From an uncultured Roseibium sp. (GTDB taxonomy: Bacteria > Pseudomonadota > Alphaproteobacteria > Rhizobiales > Stappiaceae): DNA of 64,000 nucleotides. Both the position numbers and the translations under genes were made by a program. Under the pieces are notes generated by a model, which ran no database searches, was not told where the DNA came from, and saw only the letters and a list, made by a program, of their open reading frames with translations. Of the stretch, positions 56,402 through 64,000 are shown one piece after another. Position 1 is the first letter of the stretch, and each line of letters begins with the position of its first letter. The stretch spans positions 1,550,001 to 1,614,000 of the forward strand of contig NZ_OY780958.1 of NCBI RefSeq assembly GCF_963675985.1. The letters are read 5' to 3'.

Positions 56402-57952
56402 TTACTTTTCGATGTAAGCGTCGCGGAAGCCGTCGTTGATACCGATCGCGGTGGTCACGAGGTTCTTGACGTTGCAGCGGTAGATGGTCGGGAAACCGAG
56501 TTCCAGGAGCCAGGCGACCGGGACGTCCTTGGTCAGGATCTGCTGGGCTTCGGTGTAGAGCTTCTGGCGCTCTTCCTTGGTCACGGCAACGGCGGCCTTC
56601 TCGAAGAGTTCGTCGATCTTCGGGTTCTTATAGCCCTCGACATTGTTCCAGGGCGAGCCCTTGGCAATGTTGGAGGAAATATAGGTCCGTGCAACGCCCA
56701 GCGCCGGATCGCCGTACTGGTAGAGATAGGTGAAGGCGAGATCGTAATCCCATTCACTGATCTTCTGGTTCCAGCCGGCGACGTCGGTCGCGACCATTTC
56801 CACGTTGATGCCGACTTCTTCCAGGTTCTGCTTGATGGCTTCGGCCCAGCGCTGCCAGGTTTCACCGTAGGGCAGGGGCAGCAGACGCACCGGCGTGCCG
56901 TCGTAACCCATTTCCTTCAGCAGTTCCTTGGCCTTTTCCGGGTTGTAGTCGTAATGGGTCACGTCATCGGTATAAAACCGCGTGGACGAGGACACCGGGC
57001 TCTGGGCCACAGCGCCAAGGCCGTTCCACAGGGCGTCCTTGGCGAATTCCCGGTCCATGGCGTACATGACCGCCTGGCGGAACCGTACGTCCGCGGTCGG
57101 GCCTTCCCGGTTGTTCAGCCACAGCCAGGACAGCGGACCGATGAATTCCCAGCCCTTGTCGGTGATGCAGCTGTTGTCCAGGTTGGCGAGACGGCTGACG
57201 TCGAAGTTTTCGACCGAGCCACCCGGCAGGATGTCGACGACACCGGTTTCATAGGCCACGGCGCGGGAAGCCGCGTCGGGAATGACGTGCCAGTAGATCT
57301 CGTCCAGATAGGGAAGACCGTCGACATAATAGTCTTCGTTTTTCTTCAGGAGGATGTGAGACCCCTTGACCCATTCGACGAACTTGAACGGGCCGGTTCC
57401 GATCGGATGATTGTTGGCGGGATTCGTCTTGTAGTCGGTGCCTTCGTAGATGTGCTTCGGAACGATCGGCATGGTGCCGCCTTCGAAGATGCCGATGAAC
57501 GGACCGAACGGTTCCTTCAGCTTAAAGACGACGGTGTTGGCATCCGGAGCGGTGATTGATTCCACGTGCTCGAGCGAGGTTCGCAGACGGGCATGGGTCT
57601 TGCGCAGGAAGACGTCTGCGGAAAAGACCACATCGGCGGAGGAAAACGGCTCGCCGTCGTGCCATTTCACGTTGTCGAAGAGGTGAAAGGTGTAGGTCAG
57701 ACCGTCGTCGGAGATTTCCCAGGACTTCGCCAGCTGCGGCATCGGCTCCAGGTTTTCGTCGTAACGCAGCAGGCTTTCGTAGATGTTGCCCGCGACCATC
57801 TGGGTCGGGCCGTTCTGCACCAGCCCGAGCATCAGGCTGGGCGGCTCAGGCTGGATGACGACGTTCGCTCGCCCTCCTGAAACCGGTTCGGCATGGGCCG
57901 TACCGGCGGCCACGATCAATGTCGCGGCCAAACTGGTCAATTTCTTCAGCAT
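56402..57952 (-). CDS. Periplasmic peptide/opine-type substrate-binding protein (SBP family 5)
   Basis: 516 residues with a Sec signal peptide (MLKKLTSLAATLIVAAGTAHA). Seen: the family 5 signature LAKSWEISDDGLTYTFHLFD followed by VKWHDGEPFSSADVVFS, and a C-terminal PVAWLLELGFPTIY. Ligand is unknown; dipeptides, opines and acylated amines are all bound by this family. ATG 57952 is chosen because GAGGGG lies before it; an upstream in-frame ATG at 58000 would spoil the signal peptide. It follows the aldolase gene by 87 bases. Confidence 0.94.
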   Translation of the reverse strand: MLKKLTSLAATLIVAAGTAHAEPVSGGRANVVIQPEPPSLMLGLVQNGPTQMVAGNIYESLLRYDENLEPMPQLAKSWEISDDGLTYTFHLFDNVKWHDGEPFSSADVVFSADVFLRKTHARLRTSLEHVESITAPDANTVVFKLKEPFGPFIGIFEGGTMPIVPKHIYEGTDYKTNPANNHPIGTGPFKFVEWVKGSHILLKKNEDYYVDGLPYLDEIYWHVIPDAASRAVAYETGVVDILPGGSVENFDVSRLANLDNSCITDKGWEFIGPLSWLWLNNREGPTADVRFRQAVMYAMDREFAKDALWNGLGAVAQSPVSSSTRFYTDDVTHYDYNPEKAKELLKEMGYDGTPVRLLPLPYGETWQRWAEAIKQNLEEVGINVEMVATDVAGWNQKISEWDYDLAFTYLYQYGDPALGVARTYISSNIAKGSPWNNVEGYKNPKIDELFEKAAVAVTKEERQKLYTEAQQILTKDVPVAWLLELGFPTIYRCNVKNLVTTAIGINDGFRDAYIEK

Positions 57953-58039
57953 ATTCGATTTCCCCTCGTTGACCGGCGTGTGGATCTTGTCTCTTTTCAC
58001 GCCGTTTGCTGATGGATTGGAAGGTGTCGGACCTGCTTG

Positions 58040-58813
58040 TCAGGTCACCAGGTCCGGGTAATGCTTGATCGCGAGACGCTGGAAGGCATCCCACTGAGGA
58101 TCCGGTTTGTTGCCGGAATGCTGCTTGTCCCAGCCTTCGTATTGCTGGGCCGTCTTTTCGGCGAGGTCCGCGCCGAGTTTGTGGGGCGTGCCTCCTGAGG
58201 ACATGATCGCAAGCTGGGCCTTGCAGGCCCGCTCCAGATTGAACATCAGTGCAAAGGCTTCGCCGACCGTGCGCCCGCAGGTCAGCAGACCGTGGTTCCG
58301 GAGCACCATGACATTGCGGTCACCGAGGTCGGCAACCAGTCGTTCGCGTTCGGCGAGATCGAGCGCGATGCCTTCATAGTCGTGGAATGCGGTGCGGTTG
58401 TAGAACTGCAGGGACCACTGGTTCAGCGGCAGAATGCCTTCTTCCATTGAGGAGACAGCGACCCCGGCCACCGTGTGCGTATGCAGGACGCAATGAACCT
58501 CCGGGCGGGCTGCATGGACCGCGCTGTGGATGGTGAAGCCTGCCTTGTTGATCCCGGCACCGTGGGTGTCCCGCAGGATGTTGCCGTCGACATCGACCGT
58601 TGCCAGACTGCTTGCGGTGACCTCATCGAAGCGCAGGCCGTACGGATTGATCAGAAAGGCATTTTCGCCTTCGTCCCGAGGGGCTTTGGCCGAGATATGG
58701 GTGAAGATGCTGTCATCCATCTTGAAATGGGCGATCAGCCGGTACGCAGCGGCAAGGTCGATGCGCTCCTTCGGCTGGTCGACGGACGCTGGGATCGCTG
58801 AAATCTGTGTCAT
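58040..58813 (-). CDS. Class II aldolase/adducin family protein
   Basis: 257 residues. Seen: LAAAYRLIAHFKMDDSIFTH, the zinc-site segment HSAVHAARPEVHCVLHTHTV with three His, FHDYEG, and NHGLLTCGRTVGEAF with the fourth His. Members cleave or epimerise sugar phosphates, but many are annotated only by fold. As the first gene of the operon, next to the divergent GntR gene, it is likely directly regulated by it. The reaction in this pathway is not known. Confidence 0.9.
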   Translation of the reverse strand: MTQISAIPASVDQPKERIDLAAAYRLIAHFKMDDSIFTHISAKAPRDEGENAFLINPYGLRFDEVTASSLATVDVDGNILRDTHGAGINKAGFTIHSAVHAARPEVHCVLHTHTVAGVAVSSMEEGILPLNQWSLQFYNRTAFHDYEGIALDLAERERLVADLGDRNVMVLRNHGLLTCGRTVGEAFALMFNLERACKAQLAIMSSGGTPHKLGADLAEKTAQQYEGWDKQHSGNKPDPQWDAFQRLAIKHYPDLVT

Positions 58814-59215
58814 GGCCCCTCTTGCCTCGATGCCGCGAGTGCGCGGCGTCCTGTTTGACGTGCGGATCGAACCGTAGAATCCGCTTCCGTATAATTACGT
58901 GCTACGCAAACATGGGAGCGTGCCTGTGTCAATTGTCGACAATAATCAATTTTTGAGCAAGGATAGGGGCAAATTACCAGCGGTTTGGAGGCGGTTGCAT
59001 GCGCATTAGGCAGGCAAATGCTCGTCAAATAGATCGGATGAGCGGGGCGCTTTAGGCGGAAAAGGGTGCGCTTCGCGGTATCAGGATCGATCGGACAGCT
59101 TGGTTATGCGGAACGAACCAGAAAGGCGATTGTCGTTATGGGGCTGCCGCTTTGACGAACAACAAGGCCGGTCGCGCGAAATATCTGTGCGATTGAGACA
59201 GGGTGTCCACAGGGA
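58814..59215. promoter_or_regulatory. Divergent promoter region with GntR-type operator
   Basis: 402 bases between the aldolase operon (left) and the GntR gene (right). A perfect 12-bp palindrome, ATTGTCGACAAT (58932-58943), has the TTGT..ACAA form of FadR/FCD-type GntR sites. It abuts a consensus -35 (TTGACA on the minus strand, plus 58927-58932) for the leftward operon; the matching -10 is weak. Repressor bound there would block the operon. No gene or other element was recognised in the rest of the gap. Confidence 0.7.
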
Positions 59216-59878
59216 ATGTTTTCAGCACTCGAGACAACAGATCTCGTTCAGCAGATTGCGAGACAGATCATCAATGCGGTCGCGGATGGGCAATTGAAGC
59301 CGGGAGCGCGGCTTACGGAATTGCGGCTGTCCAAGGAATTCGGGACGAGCCGGGCTCCGGTACGGGAGGCGTTGAGGCTACTGGAAAGCCAGGGGCTTGT
59401 CGTTTCCAGCCCACGGCGCGGTTTTTTCGTGCGGACTCTGACCTCCGATGACCTCCGAGATATCTATGAATTGCGCATCGGAATGGAAATCCATGCCGCC
59501 GATCTGGCGCTGCAACGGATCAGCGATCATGAGTTCGGGCTCCTGAGGGCTCAGGCGGACAAGCTCTACGAACTCGCCGAGGAAGGCTCTATTGGCGAGC
59601 AGATCTTTGCCGATTTCACCTTCCATCGCATGTTGTGCGCCTTCGGGGGGAATGCGCGGCTTTTGAAGGTCTATGACGACCTTGCCGTAGAGATGCGCGC
59701 CGGGATTACGCTGATCGGGAAACTTTATGACGATCCGCACAAGATCGCCGAGACCCATGAACCCATTCTGGAGGCGCTCCAGAACAAGGATCGGTCGAAC
59801 TTGCGGGACGCCCTGCGTTATCATATCGGGGTGGCGCGGGACGAAGTGGTGAAGCTGTTCAAGGACATGGGCGCCTGA
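59216..59878 (+). CDS. GntR family regulator, FadR/FCD subfamily
   Basis: 220 residues. Seen: winged helix QIARQIINAVADGQLKPGARLTELRLSKEFGTSRAPVREAL, then RRGFFVRTLTSDDLRDIYELR opening the helical FCD ligand domain, with metal-site residues likely in ADFTFHRML and AETHEPILEAL. FCD regulators sense organic acids or sugars and usually repress neighbouring operons. It is divergent from the aldolase/ABC operon. Its 3' end overlaps the 3' end of the ApbE gene by 58 bases on the opposite strand. Confidence 0.93.
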   Translation: MFSALETTDLVQQIARQIINAVADGQLKPGARLTELRLSKEFGTSRAPVREALRLLESQGLVVSSPRRGFFVRTLTSDDLRDIYELRIGMEIHAADLALQRISDHEFGLLRAQADKLYELAEEGSIGEQIFADFTFHRMLCAFGGNARLLKVYDDLAVEMRAGITLIGKLYDDPHKIAETHEPILEALQNKDRSNLRDALRYHIGVARDEVVKLFKDMGA

Positions 59879-60825
59879 TCTCGAAAAAGGGGGCCGGTGC
59901 CTGTGGGTACAATGTCATTCCCGGCGCGCTCAAGATAAAGAGCGCTTAATCCGTGCTTCTCCGCTAGAGCTGTGCCGCGTTTCGCACCCAGGACCATCAA
60001 GGCGGTCGCCCAGGCGTCGGCTTCCATACAGGTTCGGGCAACCACAGTGACTGAAGCCGGCGCGTCTTGCAGCGGCCCGCCACGGCGCGGATCCATCGTG
60101 TGGGACAGGTGTCTTCCACCCACTTCGACCCAATGACGATAGTCGCCGGAAGTGGCTACAGCCGCATCCTGCAGAGTGAGAATGGAATAGGGTGTCCGGA
60201 TCCGTGTGTCCGGTTCTTCCACCGCTATGGCCCAGGGACTGCCGTCCGGCTGAAGGCCGAGCGCGCGCAATTCACCGTCGATCCCGACGAGCGTATCGCG
60301 GATGCCGAATCCGATGAGCGTTTCCGCCAGCCGGTCGACGCCGAACCCCTTGGCAATACCGGACAGATCGAGCGCCAGTGGTGCGTGTTTGCGCACCTGC
60401 CGGGCGGCAAGGTTCAGTTCGAGGATCTCATGGGCTGGCTGGCGTTTCATCTCAAAGGCGGCCCGGATGCGGACCGGATCCGCTTCGGACGCCCCGAACC
60501 CCCAGGCGGCAACGGCATCGCCCATCCCGATATCGAATGCCCCTTGGGTTTCCTGCCCTATGGCAATCCCCGTTCGCAGGACTTCGAAGACTTTCTCCGG
60601 CACCGGTATCCAGGTATCCGTCGGGGCAGCATTGAGCTGCATGAGGTCGCTGGCCGGTTTCCATGTGGACATCTGCATGTCGACTTCTTCAACAGCTGCC
60701 TGAAGCGCTGCCTTGACCGGCGCGATATCAAACCCTGATGGAGCATGAAACAGCGCCGACCAGCGCGAGCCCATGGTTGGGCCGTTCAAGGCATGACGGG
60801 TCAAATCAGTAAACGTCTTCGACAT
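59821..60825 (-). CDS. apbE: FAD:protein FMN transferase (ApbE family)
   Basis: Attaches FMN covalently to Ser/Thr in flavinylation motifs of target proteins, from FAD. 334 residues. Seen: TMGSRWSALFH, the GAFDIGMGDAVAAWGF segment, LDLSGIAKGFGVDRLAE (FAD binding), VGIDGELRALG, SHTMDPRRGGPL and the metal site CMEADAWATALMV. No signal peptide or lipobox is visible, whereas most ApbE proteins are exported, and no upstream in-frame start offers one. The start overlaps the end of the reductase gene by 20 bases. Confidence 0.93.
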   Translation of the reverse strand: MSKTFTDLTRHALNGPTMGSRWSALFHAPSGFDIAPVKAALQAAVEEVDMQMSTWKPASDLMQLNAAPTDTWIPVPEKVFEVLRTGIAIGQETQGAFDIGMGDAVAAWGFGASEADPVRIRAAFEMKRQPAHEILELNLAARQVRKHAPLALDLSGIAKGFGVDRLAETLIGFGIRDTLVGIDGELRALGLQPDGSPWAIAVEEPDTRIRTPYSILTLQDAAVATSGDYRHWVEVGGRHLSHTMDPRRGGPLQDAPASVTVVARTCMEADAWATALMVLGAKRGTALAEKHGLSALYLERAGNDIVPTGTGPLFRDQAPMSLNSFTTSSRATPI

Positions 60826-63013
60826 AACGTCCCTCCGTTTTGAGCATTGCCGGGGTCAGTCCGGCAGGAGCCAGGATATCGGTCAGGCTTTCGGCCACGC
60901 CGCGGGCCATGTCGCGGCCCCCGCAAACCATGACCCTTGCGCCATTTGCGATAAGCCGCGTGATCTCGACTGCATCCCGTCGCAAGGCGTCCTGGACGTA
61001 GATCGGCGTTTTGCCGCGTGAAAAGGCCGTTGCGAGGTGGCTGAGCCGTCCGTCCCGCGTCCACGCGGCCAGATCATCGGAATAGAGAAAATCGCTTTCC
61101 GGATGCCGCGCGCCGAAAAACAGGTGAATGGGGCGCTTGGCTGAGTTGTCGCGAATGAAGCCGGCCAGCGGACCAATGCCCGTTCCGGCGCCGATCAGGA
61201 TCAGCGGCGCCTTGCCGCGCGCCGGATGGAAATCCGGATTGCGGCGAATGAAGGCGTTGACCGTTTCGCCGGGTTCGAGACTGATCAGCTGACCCGAACA
61301 GAGGCCGCCGGGATGTTTGCGGACTGCGATCTCGATGAAACCGTCCTTGGTGCCGGAGGCGAGCGAATAGAAGCGGGGCAGAGTGGAGCCTTCCGGAACG
61401 ATGCCCAACAGGTCGCCGGGGGCGAATTTCGGAAAGCCGCGTCCCGTGAAACGTGCCCACATCGATGCTTTGGGAGCAGCGAACCGGAGGATCGCCGTCG
61501 GCGCTTGTACATCCTCGCCGTAGTCCCGCCGCGAGACCAGAGTCAGGTCTGTTGTAGCCGGCCGTCGGGGCTGATGATCGAGATTGAGCTCAAGACCGAT
61601 CGCCGCACCGAAATTCCGACCCCAGCGGGCGAAATCCTGAGGCGACTGACGGTCGACGGTCTCCATCGGGATCACGGCCTGCCAGTCTTTGGCTTGCGCC
61701 GTTTCCATGACCTGTTCGGCAAAGGCGCAGAAACCGGGAAAGCTGCGATCTCCGAAACCGAGGACGGTAAGCGGAGCGTCCGGAGCTCTCTCCATTGCCG
61801 ACAGCCGCTCAAGGAAACCTTTGGCCGATGCAGGCGCATCGCCGTCGCCATAAGTCGCGGCAAAGATCACGATCCTGCTGGCTTTCGGGTATCTGGATGG
61901 ATTGAATGTGGACATGGCCGCGGTGTGAACAGAATGTCCGGCGGCCTTGAGGCCTTTCTGGAGCGTGGCGGCGAACCCCCATGTGCTGCCGCTTTCGCTG
62001 CCGACGAGTACGATTGTTTCCGCTTTGTTAGCCGGCGAATTATCTCGGATCCGAGGACGCCCACTTCGTCCCGCTGCCCATATGGCAAGACCGGTTCCGC
62101 CCATGACAGGTATGCCGAGCGCCATCAATCCCAGCATAAGGCCGAGCAGGGAGGCCCCTTGTCCGGTATGCAGCATGTAAATGGTTTCCGAGACGCGTTC
62201 CCATACGGTCAGTTCTGCCCAGGCCAACAGGTCGCCTGTGCCCTGGTCGATATATCCCGTGCCGGTATCGGTTTTCAGGGTGAAAACGTCGGTCGTATCG
62301 CCCGGATACGGGAAGGTCAGGTCACGAAAGTCCGTGACGGCGGTTCGATCGAGAGTGGGGATCTTGATCAGCGGGATGCCGGTCTTTCCACTAACCTCGG
62401 CGGGAAAGGCCGGTTTGCCGAGGCCGTCGGGTAGAAGATCGAAGGTCGACGCGGTCATCCAGAGCGCGGTTACCGACGAGATGAGGAGACCGGCGACGGC
62501 GAGACGCGCAATCTCGACATGGAGCCTGCCGGACAAGGGGCCTTTCAGCGGGGAAAGCCACCGGCGCCAACCACCCGTACGGCGTGCGATCAGAAAGATA
62601 CCGGAGACAGACAGCACCAGAAGCGTACCTGCACCCAGTGCCGCAACGAGACGTCCGGTGTCATCGAGGAACAGCGAGCGGTGCAGGTTTGTCAGCCAGC
62701 GTTCGAGCTGGTTCGGATCGGCAGAGGCGACACCGGTTCCGGTGACCGGGTCGATCACGGCCGATCCGGGCCGTCCGTCTGCAAACCAGTAGGCGGTGAT
62801 CCGGCCCGACGGCGCGCGCCGGATCTGCTCAACCCCGGGGTAGCTGTTTTGGATCCGCTGCGCGAGATCCGCCACGCTCTGGCCTGTCTGCGCTCGTGGT
62901 GCCGTAAGGGTTTCCGCCGCCGGGAAAAGCGACAGAGCGGCACCGCTCAAGGCGAGGACGGTCAGAAGGAGTGCTGCCAGGAGACCAGGCCAGCGATGGA
63001 GCGCGCGGATCAT
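60806..63013 (-). CDS. PepSY-flavodoxin-FAD/NAD(P) reductase fusion
   Basis: 735 residues. The N-terminal half (about 1-325) is a PepSY-associated membrane module with four helices and the start HRWPGLLAALLLTVLALSG. Then a flavodoxin domain (about 335-475, LVGSESGSTWGFAATL, FAATYGDGDAP), and a ferredoxin-NADP reductase-like part with the FAD motif RFYSLASG and the nucleotide motif LILIGAGTGIGPLAGFI, ending EGRYVEDVY. Such proteins pass cytoplasmic NAD(P)H electrons across the membrane and are often linked to iron reduction. Residue positions are approximate. Confidence 0.92.
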   Translation of the reverse strand: MIRALHRWPGLLAALLLTVLALSGAALSLFPAAETLTAPRAQTGQSVADLAQRIQNSYPGVEQIRRAPSGRITAYWFADGRPGSAVIDPVTGTGVASADPNQLERWLTNLHRSLFLDDTGRLVAALGAGTLLVLSVSGIFLIARRTGGWRRWLSPLKGPLSGRLHVEIARLAVAGLLISSVTALWMTASTFDLLPDGLGKPAFPAEVSGKTGIPLIKIPTLDRTAVTDFRDLTFPYPGDTTDVFTLKTDTGTGYIDQGTGDLLAWAELTVWERVSETIYMLHTGQGASLLGLMLGLMALGIPVMGGTGLAIWAAGRSGRPRIRDNSPANKAETIVLVGSESGSTWGFAATLQKGLKAAGHSVHTAAMSTFNPSRYPKASRIVIFAATYGDGDAPASAKGFLERLSAMERAPDAPLTVLGFGDRSFPGFCAFAEQVMETAQAKDWQAVIPMETVDRQSPQDFARWGRNFGAAIGLELNLDHQPRRPATTDLTLVSRRDYGEDVQAPTAILRFAAPKASMWARFTGRGFPKFAPGDLLGIVPEGSTLPRFYSLASGTKDGFIEIAVRKHPGGLCSGQLISLEPGETVNAFIRRNPDFHPARGKAPLILIGAGTGIGPLAGFIRDNSAKRPIHLFFGARHPESDFLYSDDLAAWTRDGRLSHLATAFSRGKTPIYVQDALRRDAVEITRLIANGARVMVCGGRDMARGVAESLTDILAPAGLTPAMLKTEGRYVEDVY

Positions 63014-63023
63014 GTCAATCTCC

Positions 63024-63494
63024 TTAGAAGTTGTAGCTGAAAGAGTTGATGTAGCGGCGGCCGTGAATGGAGGTTCCAGCGCCGGCGGATGTCAGCGGCA
63101 CGGTGATTTCGTTGGGGCTGTCGCGCATGTCTTCGACCGCGGCATCGATATGCAGTTCGTAGCCCGCGTCGAACAGGGTGTCGGCAAGATCCAGTGTGAT
63201 CTTGAGGGAACGGCCGGCTCCGACACTGGCGCCGGTGATGCCGTTGATTTCCGCCGGGTTGCCGTTGGTGGCGCGGAACCAGTCGCCCAGGTGCTCATAG
63301 TATTTGGACTTGGCGCCGGCCATCCAGAGGCTGCCGGCATAAGCCCCTTTGGCATCCGTCACGTAGAGGGCAAGATAGGCGCCGTCACCACCGTAGTTGT
63401 TGAGGGTCGTTGTCAGAGTTACGGGCTTGGCCGAAGCAAGGCCTGGCAGTGTCAATGCAGTCGTCAGCGCAAGGGCTGCAAGAAGCGATTTCAT
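63024..63494 (-). CDS. DUF2271 family exported protein with TGAS motif
   Basis: 156 residues with a clear signal peptide (MKSLLAALALTTALTLPGLASA). The mature part is a small beta-rich domain (LNNYGGDGAYLALYVTD, WMAGAKSKYYEHLGDWFRA) as in DUF2271. The segment NGITGASVGAG (residues 84-94) resembles the flavinylation site of FMN-bind proteins; Ser90 would be the FMN-carrying residue. ATG 63494 is chosen because it opens the signal peptide. The gene lies 10 bases before the reductase gene. The role as a flavin carrier is inferred. Confidence 0.88.
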   Translation of the reverse strand: MKSLLAALALTTALTLPGLASAKPVTLTTTLNNYGGDGAYLALYVTDAKGAYAGSLWMAGAKSKYYEHLGDWFRATNGNPAEINGITGASVGAGRSLKITLDLADTLFDAGYELHIDAAVEDMRDSPNEITVPLTSAGAGTSIHGRRYINSFSYNF

Positions 63495-63592
63495 GATCCG
63501 GTTGCCTTTCTGGTGGGATTGATCGTTGGCTTGGGTTGCGAGCCGACGGGAGTGTGCATCTCGGACACTCTCCCGACTGGCCACGGGGGCTT

Positions 63593-63949
63593 TCAGTTGA
63601 CCTGGACTTTCGGTCCGGAGCCGTTTCCGAAAAGGCCGTTTTTCGGCGGTGCGACTGTTCCGGCAGGGGCTGGGTTTGCCTGGGCCCCGTAACGGCCGTC
63701 ATCATCATCATCGTCGTCATCGTGACGGGATCGGCCGTAGCTACGGTGATCGTCGTCGTGACGTGCGCGCCTGTAGTCGCCGCGTTCATCTTCGTCGTCA
63801 CTTGCCAGCATCACATGTGCCGGCCGATTGCCATGTTCTGAGAAATGCCGGCCGCAACCGCCTTCACCAAAAAAGGCGCTATAGGCGGGCAGGGCGATGA
63901 CTGCGGTCAATGCTGTGCCGGCTGCGAGGATTGCGAGGGTCTTCTTCAT
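63593..63949 (-). CDS. Small exported Asp-rich protein
   Basis: 118 residues. Signal peptide MKKTLAILAAGTALTAVIA with cleavage near AYSA; then a single Cys (GGCGRHF), an Asp/Arg/His-rich centre with eight consecutive Asp (HDDDDDDDDGRY) and a Gly/Pro-rich end (PAPAGTVAPPKNG). AAGGAG lies before the ATG. The acidic run may bind divalent metal, which would fit a periplasmic metal or flavin redox cluster, but no family is recognised. The His and Asp repeats (RRARHDDDHRSYGRSRHDD) look like tandem duplication. It is the first gene of the leftward redox cluster. Confidence 0.8.
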   Translation of the reverse strand: MKKTLAILAAGTALTAVIALPAYSAFFGEGGCGRHFSEHGNRPAHVMLASDDEDERGDYRRARHDDDHRSYGRSRHDDDDDDDDGRYGAQANPAPAGTVAPPKNGLFGNGSGPKVQVN

Positions 63950-64000
63950 CGGAAATCTCCTTCCATGTGAACCGATGAAGGCAATCTCGTCCTTCAGCCT

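Overview
This window looks like a chromosomal segment of an alphaproteobacterium, most plausibly Hyphomicrobiales/Stappiaceae (Roseibium, Labrenzia or Stappia-like). The basis is the gene order nuoLMN-birA-rnj-mce-DUF1467-proS-lolCD-dnaE and rpsB-tsf-pyrH-frr-uppS-cdsA-dxr-rseP-bamA-lpxD-fabZ-lpxA-lpxI-lpxB-gltA, the short ProS, RNase J, and LexA boxes of the alphaproteobacterial GAAC-N7-GAAC type. The genus is inferred; no search was run. No rRNA, tRNA, CRISPR array, insertion sequence or prophage was recognised.

Bases 1-38,300 are mostly housekeeping genes. In order they cover the end of the complex I operon, biotin ligase, RNase J, methylmalonyl-CoA epimerase, prolyl-tRNA synthetase, the lipoprotein-release transporter LolCD, the replicative polymerase DnaE, the rpsB-tsf and pyrH-frr translation genes, isoprenoid and phospholipid steps (uppS, cdsA, dxr), RseP and BamA, the lipid A genes, citrate synthase, GltX, ComEC and LexA. 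Two intergenic regions stand out. Between DUF1467 and proS a minus-strand RNA gene of about 200 nt is predicted from a perfect TATAAT, nested long-range pairings and a T7 terminator. Between lolD and dnaE two LexA boxes precede a 32-residue one-helix membrane protein, which is a candidate SOS cell-division inhibitor.

Bases 38,400-64,000 are accessory metabolism, mostly on the minus strand. The first unit runs leftward from an Lrp-type regulator through a cysteine-desulfurase-like enzyme, an FAD amine oxidase, an ATC (aminothiazoline carboxylate) hydrolase-like protein, a complete LivKHMGF importer and a second ATC-hydrolase-like protein. It reads as an uptake and breakdown route for a sulfur-containing or cyclic amino acid. 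The second unit, controlled by a divergent GntR/FCD regulator with a palindromic operator, encodes a class II aldolase, a dipeptide-type ABC importer, an M20 deacylase, a 2-hydroxyacid dehydrogenase and an acetylpolyamine-amidohydrolase-like enzyme. In both units a perfect 13-bp GC-rich stem-loop follows the binding-protein gene.

The right end holds a leftward redox cluster: an Asp-rich exported protein, a DUF2271 protein with a TGAS flavinylation-like motif, a PepSY-flavodoxin-FAD reductase and ApbE (FAD:protein FMN transferase). It resembles an extracytoplasmic flavin electron-transfer system.
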